64,000 nucleotides of DNA, taken from the NCBI RefSeq assembly GCF_900143525.1, contig NZ_FREZ01000006.1, forward strand, positions 62,001 to 126,000, given 5' to 3'. Each line of letters starts with the position of its first letter. Within the stretch, counting starts at the first letter, position 1. Below the pieces are notes generated by a model that worked only from the letters and a program-made list of their open reading frames with translations, searched no databases and was not told the DNA's origin. Made by a program: the position numbers and the translations under genes. This DNA is from Ruegeria sp. Alg231-54. GTDB lineage: Bacteria; Pseudomonadota; Alphaproteobacteria; Rhodobacterales; Rhodobacteraceae. Of the stretch, positions 7,210 to 15,320 are shown one piece after another.

Positions 7210-8607
7210 ATGGCAAATTCCAACATCACATTATGGCGCGGTCAGGAACGCAGCAGCTGGATTCGGCTGCGCACCCTGATCCTGTTGCGCTGGGTGGCCA
7301 TCTTCGGCCAGATCACAGCGATCACCGTCGCGCAGCAAACTTATGACATCCAGCTGGACGCAACGCTTTGCTATCTGGCGATTGGCGTCTCGGTCATGGG
7401 GAATCTGACTGCAATTCTGCTGTTTCCGCGCAACAAGCGCCTGTCCGAGTTCGAGAACTTCCTGATGGTGCTGTTCGACCTGCTTCAGCTGACCATTTTG
7501 CTGTACCTGACCGGCGGGCTAAACAACCCCTTTGCGCTGTTGCTGGTGGGGCCTGTCACGATTTCCGCGAACGTCATGAGCACCCGGTCAACCCTGATAA
7601 TCGGCGGCGTTGCCATTGCCCTGACAACGCTTCTGGCTGAATTCCACCTGCCTTTGCGCACCGCACTTGGGGCGGAACTGGACATCCCAGATATTCTACT
7701 GTTCGGAAACTGGGCCGCAATCGTCATCGCAATTGTCTTTCTGGGCGCGTATTCGCATCGCGTCAGCTCAGAGGTACAATCTATGTCCGAAGCGCTGGCC
7801 GCCACCCATATGGCGCTTGCACGCGAACAGAAGCTGACCGATCTAGGCGGCGTGGTCGCCGCCGCCGCGCATGAACTGGGCACGCCGCTGGCAACGATCA
7901 AACTGGCGAGCTCCGAGTTGATTGAGGAATTGGATGACCGGCCCGACCTTATCGAGGACGCCGCCCTGATCCGCGAACAGGCGAACCGTTGCCGCGATAT
8001 CCTGCGAGACATGGGCCGGGCGGGCAAAGACGACCTGCATCTGCGTCAAGCCCCGCTTTCTACCGTGGTGCATGAAGCCGCCGAACCGCATATCAACCGA
8101 GGCAAGACCGTTCATTTCTTCGAAGGCCCGGCCGAGGATGGCGATGTGCAGCAGCCCTCGATCCTGCGCAAGCCCGAGATCATTCACGGCCTGCGCAACC
8201 TGATCCAGAACGCGGTGGATTTTTCGCGCGGAAATGTCTGGGTCGAGGCGGAATGGTCCACCAAACAGATCACCGTCAGTATCATGGATGACGGTCGTGG
8301 ATATCCGTCGCAGATGATCGGCCGGATCGGCGATCCCTTCATGCGTCGCCGCCGCAGTGAGACCGACAAAAGGACCCGTCCGGAATATGAAGGCATGGGT
8401 TTGGGTCTTTTCATTGCCAAAACGCTGCTTGAACGCAGCGGAGCCGAGCTGGATTTCGCCAACGGATCGGACCCATACCAAACCCTGTCGGATAACCCCG
8501 AACGCCGGGGCGCGATCGTCAAGGTGACCTGGCCCCGTAACCTTGTGGATGCGCAAACCGGTGATACGCCTGTGCCTTCGGGTGTAAACCAGCGTTTCCA
8601 AACCTGA
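7210..8607 (+). CDS. regB: Redox sensor histidine kinase RegB (PrrB/ActS)
   Basis: A 465-residue membrane sensor kinase that phosphorylates RegA when the electron-transport chain is reduced. Six hydrophobic segments occupy about residues 20-185. The quinone-sensing motif GGLNNPF is at 102-108, the H-box AAAHELGTPLATI has phospho-His near 221, the redox-active Cys is near 261 (NRCRDIL), followed by the N-box NLIQNAVDF and G-boxes DDGRGYP and GMGLGLF. All residues known to matter in the Rhodobacter protein are present. It is transcribed away from senC-regA. Confidence 0.96.
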   Translation: MANSNITLWRGQERSSWIRLRTLILLRWVAIFGQITAITVAQQTYDIQLDATLCYLAIGVSVMGNLTAILLFPRNKRLSEFENFLMVLFDLLQLTILLYLTGGLNNPFALLLVGPVTISANVMSTRSTLIIGGVAIALTTLLAEFHLPLRTALGAELDIPDILLFGNWAAIVIAIVFLGAYSHRVSSEVQSMSEALAATHMALAREQKLTDLGGVVAAAAHELGTPLATIKLASSELIEELDDRPDLIEDAALIREQANRCRDILRDMGRAGKDDLHLRQAPLSTVVHEAAEPHINRGKTVHFFEGPAEDGDVQQPSILRKPEIIHGLRNLIQNAVDFSRGNVWVEAEWSTKQITVSIMDDGRGYPSQMIGRIGDPFMRRRRSETDKRTRPEYEGMGLGLFIAKTLLERSGAELDFANGSDPYQTLSDNPERRGAIVKVTWPRNLVDAQTGDTPVPSGVNQRFQT

Positions 8608-8628
8608 TCTGACACGGGCTAACATTGG

Positions 8629-8650
8629 TTAAGACCCCGTTAACCATTAA
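8629..8650 (+). promoter_or_regulatory. Candidate CtrA-binding box
   Basis: TTAA (8629-8632) is followed by exactly seven bases and a second TTAAC (8640-8644), which is the full CtrA consensus TTAA-N7-TTAAC. A third TTAA half-site lies at 8647-8650. It is about 45-60 bases before the ATG of the PAS-domain gene, in the short gap after regB. Confidence 0.5.
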
Positions 8651-8692
8651 GGCGCATAGTACCGCTTCTTGGTTTCGCGCACCGGAGGGCGC

Positions 8693-10201
8693 ATGGTCGA
8701 CTGGATCATTCTGGCCATCATCGGCCTTGTTTCAGCAAGACTTGCCGTTCAGTGGCTGTTGCCCCGCAGGCGGGAACGGGGGGACAACTTTGGGCTGTCC
8801 TCACCTGCCTCCTTGTTTGATGCAGCCTTCTTGTTTGATGGTGACCGGCTTATCAGTCACTCGAACATCGCGTTGGAAGGGTTCGAGCAGGTCCGCGATT
8901 GGGCCGATCTGTGCCGGCTGCTGCACAGGGATTTTCCAACATTCCCCGAAACACCTGATCAGATCCGGCGTGAAGGCAACCTGGTCATCCCGGCCATCGA
9001 TTGCACGGTTGAACGCGATGTTCTGTGCGAATGGATAGACGGAATTGTACGCGTTCAGCTGCGAGACCGTACCGATTGCCCCTCGATAACTCAAATCGCA
9101 TCAAATGATCGAAACCGCCTTGCCATGGAAAAAGCGCCCTACCCTGTCTGGCTGTTGGATCATCAGGGTGATGTGCGCTGGTGCAATGCTGCTTATGTTT
9201 CGTTGGTGCGCAAAGTACGGGATCAGGACACGGACCTGACCGCACCATTGTTTCCGGTCCCCGATGCCGACCAACGGCTAAGCGCAAAGGCACGGGTCTC
9301 AATTTCCTCCGAGTTCAGTGAAAACAAGCTGTGGTTCGATCTGACGTTGGTAGATCACCCCGAAGGGCACTTGTCTTATGCCGTGGACATCAACGCAATC
9401 GTCGAGGCGGAGATGGCGCAGCGCAAATTCGTTCAGACCATGACCAAGACCTTCGCACAATTGCCCATCGGGCTGGCTATTTTTGACCGCAACCGCCAGT
9501 TGGCGTTGTTCAACCCGGCTCTGATCGACCTGACCACCCTGCCCCCGGATTTCCTAAGCTGCCGCCCCAGCCTATCCAGCTTTTTTGATCGCCTGCGGGA
9601 TCAGCACATGATGCCCGAGCCCAAGAATTACCGAAGCTGGCGCAGTCAGATGAACGACCTTCTCGAAGCGGCAGAGGACGGGAACTATCAAGAGACGTGG
9701 TCTCTGCCCTCGGGCTCGGTTTACTCGGTCAGTGGGCGCCCGCACCCGGACGGAGCGGTTGCCTTTTTGTTTGAAGACATCACCGCCGAGATCACTCTGA
9801 CCCGTCGGTTCCGGTCAGAAATGGATCTGATGCAATCCATTCTGGACAAACTGGCCGATGCCATCGCTGTCTTCAGTGACGATGGTACACTGGCTTTTAC
9901 CAATTTCGCCTACCAACAGCTTTGGGTAGATACAGGCGACGCAGGCTTTGACGCGGACTCCGCTCTTGAGGTGACCAAAAGCTGGCAGGAACATTGCACC
10001 GCAACGCCGATTCTTGGCGAAATTCGCGATTTTGTAGAGGCGCGGGAAAATCGCGCGGAATGGTCCGGTGTGATCTATCTGCGAAACGGTATCCAGGTGT
10101 TGTGCACTGTCAGCCCGATGCAGAACGGGGCCACCATTGTTCGTTTCTCGGTGGATCGGGATGCGCTGATGCGGCAAGAGGCGCAGCAAATCAGCGCCTG
10201 A
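8693..10201 (+). CDS. Membrane PAS-domain protein, DivL-like but without a kinase domain
   Basis: About 502 residues: one N-terminal membrane segment (VDWIILAIIGLVSARLAVQWLL), then at least three PAS-like units (near residues 145, 270 and 385; e.g. YPVWLLDHQGDVRWCNAAY, LPIGLAIFDRNRQLALFNPAL, LADAIAVFSDDGTLAFTNFAY), joined by a helical linker RRFRSEMDLMQSILD. It ends without an H-box or ATPase domain. From memory, the genes tsaE-aph-nucleotidyltransferase-addB-addA-trxA follow divL in several alphaproteobacteria, so this looks like a truncated positional relative of the cell-cycle kinase DivL; that is inference. Start at 8693 follows GGAGG. A CtrA-type box lies just upstream. Confidence 0.7.
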   Translation: MVDWIILAIIGLVSARLAVQWLLPRRRERGDNFGLSSPASLFDAAFLFDGDRLISHSNIALEGFEQVRDWADLCRLLHRDFPTFPETPDQIRREGNLVIPAIDCTVERDVLCEWIDGIVRVQLRDRTDCPSITQIASNDRNRLAMEKAPYPVWLLDHQGDVRWCNAAYVSLVRKVRDQDTDLTAPLFPVPDADQRLSAKARVSISSEFSENKLWFDLTLVDHPEGHLSYAVDINAIVEAEMAQRKFVQTMTKTFAQLPIGLAIFDRNRQLALFNPALIDLTTLPPDFLSCRPSLSSFFDRLRDQHMMPEPKNYRSWRSQMNDLLEAAEDGNYQETWSLPSGSVYSVSGRPHPDGAVAFLFEDITAEITLTRRFRSEMDLMQSILDKLADAIAVFSDDGTLAFTNFAYQQLWVDTGDAGFDADSALEVTKSWQEHCTATPILGEIRDFVEARENRAEWSGVIYLRNGIQVLCTVSPMQNGATIVRFSVDRDALMRQEAQQISA

Positions 10202-10242
10202 ACCGGGTTGCAGCCAACCGGGCGCAAGGCCATTGTGGCGCC

Positions 10243-10716
10243 ATGACCAATTCGCCCTGCACGATCACTTTGAATTCGCCCGAGGAAACAGCGGAATTCG
10301 CTGCCCGCCTCGGTGCAGAATTGAGATCTGGAGACATCTTGTTGCTTGAGGGCGAGATTGGCAGCGGAAAGACCCATTTTGCCCGCAGCCTGATCCAATC
10401 GCTGATGATCGAGCCCGAAGATGTGCCTTCGCCGACTTTCACGTTGGTTCAGGCTTATGACACGACAGCCGGGGAAATCTGGCACTGCGATCTGTATCGC
10501 CTGAGCGCGGTTGAGGAGGTCGAAGAACTGGGCGTGACCGAGGCTTTCGAAACCGCAATCTGTCTGATTGAATGGCCGGATAAATTGGGCCCGCTGACGC
10601 CGGATTCTGCCGCGAAGATATCCTTCGAAACAGACCCTAACATGACAGAAACACGCCATCTGACCCTTTCCTGGTCTGCCCCGAAATGGCCCGTGAAACT
10701 AAGGATTCCGGCATGA
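10243..10716 (+). CDS. tsaE: tRNA t6A biosynthesis ATPase TsaE
   Basis: Works with TsaB, TsaC and TsaD to make threonylcarbamoyl-adenosine at position 37 of ANN-decoding tRNAs. The 157-residue protein has Walker A GEIGSGKTHFAR, the family signature SPTFTLVQAY and a Walker-B-like segment IWHCDLYRL, then EWPDKLG. ATG at 10243 gives the normal length; the frame extends far upstream into the PAS gene without support. Its TGA overlaps the ATG of the next gene. Confidence 0.95.
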   Translation: MTNSPCTITLNSPEETAEFAARLGAELRSGDILLLEGEIGSGKTHFARSLIQSLMIEPEDVPSPTFTLVQAYDTTAGEIWHCDLYRLSAVEEVEELGVTEAFETAICLIEWPDKLGPLTPDSAAKISFETDPNMTETRHLTLSWSAPKWPVKLRIPA

Positions 10717-11717
10717 CAAACCGCGCGGTATTGGCCGAAGCGTTGATCGCGCAGACCAAATGGTCAAATGCAAAGCACGCGCCGTTGGCTGGGGATGCCT
10801 CGAACCGTCGGTACGAGCGGCTGACCGATCCGGAAACCGGCAAGACGGCGGTGTTAATGGATTCACCCCCGGGCAAGGCGGAAAATGTCGAAGATTTTGC
10901 CCGCATGGCCGAATACCTGCGGTCCCTTGGTCTGAGCGCGCCCGAGATTTATGCCGAGGATACGCATTACGGCTTTCTGCTGCTCGAAGATCTCGGCGAC
11001 GACCTCTTCGCGCGCGTGCTTGCGCAGACCCCCAGCATGGAGCGTGCGCTTTATGAGGTCGCAACGGATGTTCTGATCGACCTGTACAACGCGCCAAGCC
11101 TTTCTTTGCGATCCTATGATCCGAGTTTGATGACCGAGCTGGCCGCGTTGTCCTTTACTAAATACGCGCAGGCCGTGCAGGGCACGCACGACGCCGATGC
11201 ACGTAACCGATTTGAAAACCGGTTCTCAGACATTCTGCACCGGGAAACTTCGGGGTCCAAAGTTGTTGTGCTGCGCGATTACCACGCTGAAAACTTGATC
11301 TGGTTGCCGGATCGCGACGGGGTTCAGCGCGCTGGTCTGTTGGACTTTCAAACCGCCATGCTGGGCCATCCGGCCTATGATCTGGTATCTTTGTTGCAGG
11401 ATGTGCGTCGCGATGTGTCACTCGGAACCGAGATGCAAATGGTGAACCGCTATATCGCCGCGACCGGGGTGAATGATCATGACTTTCGCACTGCCTACGC
11501 TGTTCTGGGTGCACAGCGAAACCTGCGCATTTTGGGCGTCTTTGCCCGACTGGCAACCGAGTACGGCAAGCCCAGCTATATCGATCTGATCCCGTCAACC
11601 TGGGCGCATGTGATGCGGGATCTGGAACATCCCGCACTGGTTGCTGTCGCAGACCTGCTGCGCGACGCCCTGCCCGCACCCACCCCTGAAAATCTGGACA
11701 GGCTCAGACAGAAATGA
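10713..11717 (+). CDS. amgK: AmgK-like anomeric sugar kinase (APH fold)
   Basis: Aminoglycoside-phosphotransferase-fold kinase of 334 residues. It has the nucleotide site region GDASNRRYERL, the catalytic loop LRDYHAENLIWL (Asp and Asn) and the metal site LLDFQTAMLGHPAYDLVS. Because murU follows with an ATGA overlap, the likely role is phosphorylating N-acetylmuramate (and GlcNAc) at C1 for cell-wall recycling, as in the Pseudomonas and Caulobacter AmgK-MurU route. Start at 10713 overlaps the tsaE stop and has AAGGA seven bases before it. A general APH-family annotation is the fallback. Confidence 0.8.
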   Translation: MTNRAVLAEALIAQTKWSNAKHAPLAGDASNRRYERLTDPETGKTAVLMDSPPGKAENVEDFARMAEYLRSLGLSAPEIYAEDTHYGFLLLEDLGDDLFARVLAQTPSMERALYEVATDVLIDLYNAPSLSLRSYDPSLMTELAALSFTKYAQAVQGTHDADARNRFENRFSDILHRETSGSKVVVLRDYHAENLIWLPDRDGVQRAGLLDFQTAMLGHPAYDLVSLLQDVRRDVSLGTEMQMVNRYIAATGVNDHDFRTAYAVLGAQRNLRILGVFARLATEYGKPSYIDLIPSTWAHVMRDLEHPALVAVADLLRDALPAPTPENLDRLRQK

Positions 11718-12400
11718 CCCAAGACCCCGAAGCCGTCATGCTGTTTGCAGCCGGGTTTGGCACCCGTATGGGCGCGTTGACCGAAAATCGGCCCAAACCA
11801 CTGATCAAGGTCGCCGGCCGGCCTCTGATTGATCACGCGTTGGATTTGGTGAATGCCCTGCAACCCAAGCGTATCGTGGCCAACCTACATTATCTGCCAG
11901 ATCAGCTTGAAGCTCATCTCGTCCCAAAAGGTGTTCTGCTTTCCCATGAAACGCCGGAAATTCTTGAGACTGGCGGCGGAATACGCGCCGCTTTGCCCCT
12001 GCTTGGATCGCACCCGGTTTACACCCTGAACCCAGACGCGATCTGGTCAGGACCGAACCCTTTGACGATGCTCCGCGAGGCGTGGAATCCCGATCACATG
12101 GACGCGCTGTTGATGTGCGTACCGGTGGATCAGGCTGTCGGGCACACGGGCAAAGGCGATTTCACAGCAGAAGAGAACGGACGGATCGTGCGCGGCGGTA
12201 GTTTGATCTATGGCGGTGCGCAGATCATGAAGACCGAGGGGTTGATGGATATCCCAGAAAAGGCATTTTCGCTGAATGTCCTGTGGGACCGGATGCAAAA
12301 ACAAGATCGCCTGTTTGCCCTCACCTATCCCGGTCGCTGGTGCGATGTCGGCCACCCCGAAGGGATTACTCTCGCCGAGGGGCTGATTGCCGATGTTTGA
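11714..12400 (+). CDS. murU: N-acetylmuramate-1-phosphate uridylyltransferase (MurU-like)
   Basis: A 228-residue single-domain nucleotidyltransferase. The Rossmann-like signature FAAGFGTRMGALTENRPKPL near the N-terminus contains the catalytic Arg and Lys, and ETGGGIRAALPLLG and VGHPEGI follow. The protein lacks the C-terminal beta-helix of GlmU or mannose-1-phosphate transferases, which fits MurU. It would make UDP-MurNAc from the product of the preceding kinase, bypassing de novo synthesis. The substrate assignment rests on the AmgK neighbour. Translationally coupled at both ends (ATGA before, ATGTTTGA after). Confidence 0.8.
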   Translation: MTQDPEAVMLFAAGFGTRMGALTENRPKPLIKVAGRPLIDHALDLVNALQPKRIVANLHYLPDQLEAHLVPKGVLLSHETPEILETGGGIRAALPLLGSHPVYTLNPDAIWSGPNPLTMLREAWNPDHMDALLMCVPVDQAVGHTGKGDFTAEENGRIVRGGSLIYGGAQIMKTEGLMDIPEKAFSLNVLWDRMQKQDRLFALTYPGRWCDVGHPEGITLAEGLIADV

Positions 12401-15320
12401 ACCCAGCCCAGCTCCGCGCGTTTTTGCCGTTCCACCCGGTTCGGATTTCCCGCAAACGCTAGTTCAAGGGCTACGAGATCGAAGTGCCACGCATCCGCCC
12501 GAGGCGTTGGCGCGCGTTCAACTGGTCGTCAATACAAGGCGAATGGCCCGGCGTGTCCGCGACCTGTTTGATCAGGGCCCGGCTTGCCTATTGCCGTGTC
12601 TTTCACTGGTTACCGATCTGGGGGAAAGCGTCGATCTTGCGCAGATACCTCCGGCGATTCCACCTCTGCGGCGCAGGTTAGAGTTGACGCAGTTGATCGC
12701 TAAGCTGTTGGAACAACAGCCAGATCTGGCTGCGCGGTCCTCACTGTTTGATCTGTCCGATAGTCTGGCCGCGTTGATTGATGAAATGCAGGGCGAAGGC
12801 GTTTCGCCTGATGCAATCCGGAATTTGGATGTCAGTGACATGTCCGGGCATTGGGAAAGGGCGCAAAAGTTCATCGGAATTGCCGATCAAATCATAGATT
12901 CAGGCCCAGATGCGCTGGATGTTCAGGCCCGGCAGCGGCTTGTGGTGGAAAACCTGATAGAACGTTGGCAAGTCGCTCCGCCGCAGCATCCGGTTATCCT
13001 TGCCGGGTCAACCGGGTCTCGCGGAACCACTCTGATGCTGATGGAGGCGATTGCGCGCCTGCCGCAAGGCGCATTGATCCTGCCGGGTTACGATTTCGAT
13101 CAGCCCGACCGCGTTTGGCGCGGGTTGGACGATGCGCTGACATCGGAAGATCACCCGCAGTACCGGTTCCGCAAGCTGATGTCACAGCTTGGCTTGGAGC
13201 CGGATCAGGTCATGCCTTGGACGGGTCATCTACCACCCTCGCCTGCTCGCAACCGTTTGGTTTCACTGGCTTTACGCCCAGCGCCGATCACGGATGCCTG
13301 GATGTCCGAAGGCCCGCAACTGACCGATCTGGATGGCGCCACAAAAGACGTGACACTGGTCGAGGCGCAATCGCCCCGGTCCGAGGCGCTGGCCATCGCG
13401 CTGCGCTTGCGCCAGGCAGCCGAAACCGGCCAAACTGCCGCGCTAATCACACCTGACCGGATGCTGACCCGCCAAGTCAGCGCTGCTTTGGATCGCTGGA
13501 ACATCCTTCCCGATGACAGCGCTGGTCTGCCGCTGCAACTATCGCCGCCCGGCCGGTTTCTGCGTCACGTGGCGGGGCTTTTCGCACGGCGTCTGGATGG
13601 CGAGGCATTGCTGACCCTTCTGAAACACCCGCTGTGTCATGATGGTGACAAGCGCGGCGCGCATTTGCTGCACACGCGGGACCTTGAACTAGATTTGCGC
13701 CGACATGGCCCGCCTTTCCCGGACAGCGCTAGCCTGACCGCTTTTGCAATCCGCAAAGAAGTTCCCGAGGACTGGGTACGTTGGCTAAACTCCCATTTCT
13801 GCGATCAACAGATCGCGGGCCAACTCCCATTGACGGATTGGGTTGCCAGGCTGCGCGTCTTGGCTGAGGCGATTTCGGCGGGCGCGTCTGGGGAAACAGG
13901 CACGCTCTGGGACAAGAACGCAGGCCAAAAGGCGCAAGGCGTCCTGAGCGCACTGGAAAAAGAGGCGCAACACGGCGGCCCGATGACCGCCAATGATTTC
14001 GCCGACCTGTTGGGTGCTTTGCTCGCGGGCGAGGAGGTCCGGGATCGCGACGCCCCGCATCCACACATCATGATCTGGGGCACGCTCGAGGCGCGCGTGC
14101 AAGGGGCAGATTTGCTTATCTTGGGCGGCCTAAATGAAGGCAGCTGGCCTGAGGCCGCCGCGCCAGACCCCTGGCTGAACCGCCAGATGCGCGACAAGGC
14201 CGGACTTTTGCTGCCCGAACGGCGGATCGGCTTGTCGGCACATGACTTTCAACAAGCCATCGGCGCGCCCGAGGTCTGGCTGACCCGTGCCAAGCGGTCC
14301 GATGACGCAGAAACCGTTCCATCACGCTGGCTGAACCGCCTTACGAACCTGCTGCACGGCTTGCCAGGGCAGGGCGGGCGTGAGGCACTGTCAGAAATGC
14401 GCAACAAAGGCCGGCAATGGCTGCAATGGGCGGAACAGCTTGAAATCGCGCCGCATATCGAACCGGCAACGCGCCCGTCTCCGCGGCCGCCAGTGGCATC
14501 GCGCCCGAACCGGTTGAGCGTGACGGAAGTCAAACGGCTGATCCGCGATCCTTATGCGATTTACGCCAAACATGTGCTGCGCCTGAAACCGCTGGACCCT
14601 TTGGTGCAAGTGCCGGATGCCTTGTTGCGCGGGATCGTGATCCACGAAATTCTGGAACATTTCGTCAAAGACAGTGTTCTGGACACCGCCTTATTGACCC
14701 GCGAAAACTTTTTGAAACGCGCGAAAACCTTGTTGGATCAACATGTTGCGTGGCCCACGGCGCGTAAATTGTGGCTGGCGCGGTTGGAACGCATCGCGGA
14801 TGATTTTTTAGCCGCTGAAATCGCGCGGCGAGGGGACGGGGGACCAGTCGCTTTCGAGGCGGCGGTGAAGCTTGTGCTGACGCCCCTGGACTTCACCATC
14901 GTGGGGCGCGCCGACAGGATAGATCGCAACAAGCGCGGTGCATTACGGATAGTTGACTACAAGACAGGAACGCCTCCGACGGAAAGCCAGCAATCCAAGT
15001 TCGACAAACAGTTACTGATCGAAGCCGCGATGGCTGAAGAGGGCGGTATCGATGGGTTCGACCCTTCACCCGTGGCCGAGGCGATTTTCATTGGCATGGG
15101 CGGCACTTACAAAGAAGTACCCGCACCGCTGGCGAAAGAGCCGCCAGACAAGGTTCTGGCCGAGCTCAAAGAGCTGGTATCTGCCTATTTAGAGCCTGAA
15201 CAGGGGTTTTCATCCCGTCGAATGTTGCACAAGGATTCGGATGTGGGTGACTACGATCAACTAGCCCGTTTCGGTGAGTGGGACCGCACGGATGAAACAA
15301 TACCTGAGGACCTGACGTGA
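12393..15320 (+). CDS. addB: Double-strand break repair nuclease subunit AddB
   Basis: Subunit of the AddAB helicase-nuclease that resects broken DNA ends for RecA loading. About 975 residues, of the alphaproteobacterial AddB type: a degenerate helicase-like N-terminus (FAVPPGSDFPQTLVQGL) without an intact Walker A, and a C-terminal PD-(D/E)XK nuclease domain (GIVIHEILEHF, then GRADRIDRN and LRIVDYKTG). ATG at 12393 overlaps the murU stop. addA follows with a GTG/TGA overlap, so both subunits are made together. Confidence 0.94.
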   Translation: MFEPSPAPRVFAVPPGSDFPQTLVQGLRDRSATHPPEALARVQLVVNTRRMARRVRDLFDQGPACLLPCLSLVTDLGESVDLAQIPPAIPPLRRRLELTQLIAKLLEQQPDLAARSSLFDLSDSLAALIDEMQGEGVSPDAIRNLDVSDMSGHWERAQKFIGIADQIIDSGPDALDVQARQRLVVENLIERWQVAPPQHPVILAGSTGSRGTTLMLMEAIARLPQGALILPGYDFDQPDRVWRGLDDALTSEDHPQYRFRKLMSQLGLEPDQVMPWTGHLPPSPARNRLVSLALRPAPITDAWMSEGPQLTDLDGATKDVTLVEAQSPRSEALAIALRLRQAAETGQTAALITPDRMLTRQVSAALDRWNILPDDSAGLPLQLSPPGRFLRHVAGLFARRLDGEALLTLLKHPLCHDGDKRGAHLLHTRDLELDLRRHGPPFPDSASLTAFAIRKEVPEDWVRWLNSHFCDQQIAGQLPLTDWVARLRVLAEAISAGASGETGTLWDKNAGQKAQGVLSALEKEAQHGGPMTANDFADLLGALLAGEEVRDRDAPHPHIMIWGTLEARVQGADLLILGGLNEGSWPEAAAPDPWLNRQMRDKAGLLLPERRIGLSAHDFQQAIGAPEVWLTRAKRSDDAETVPSRWLNRLTNLLHGLPGQGGREALSEMRNKGRQWLQWAEQLEIAPHIEPATRPSPRPPVASRPNRLSVTEVKRLIRDPYAIYAKHVLRLKPLDPLVQVPDALLRGIVIHEILEHFVKDSVLDTALLTRENFLKRAKTLLDQHVAWPTARKLWLARLERIADDFLAAEIARRGDGGPVAFEAAVKLVLTPLDFTIVGRADRIDRNKRGALRIVDYKTGTPPTESQQSKFDKQLLIEAAMAEEGGIDGFDPSPVAEAIFIGMGGTYKEVPAPLAKEPPDKVLAELKELVSAYLEPEQGFSSRRMLHKDSDVGDYDQLARFGEWDRTDETIPEDLT

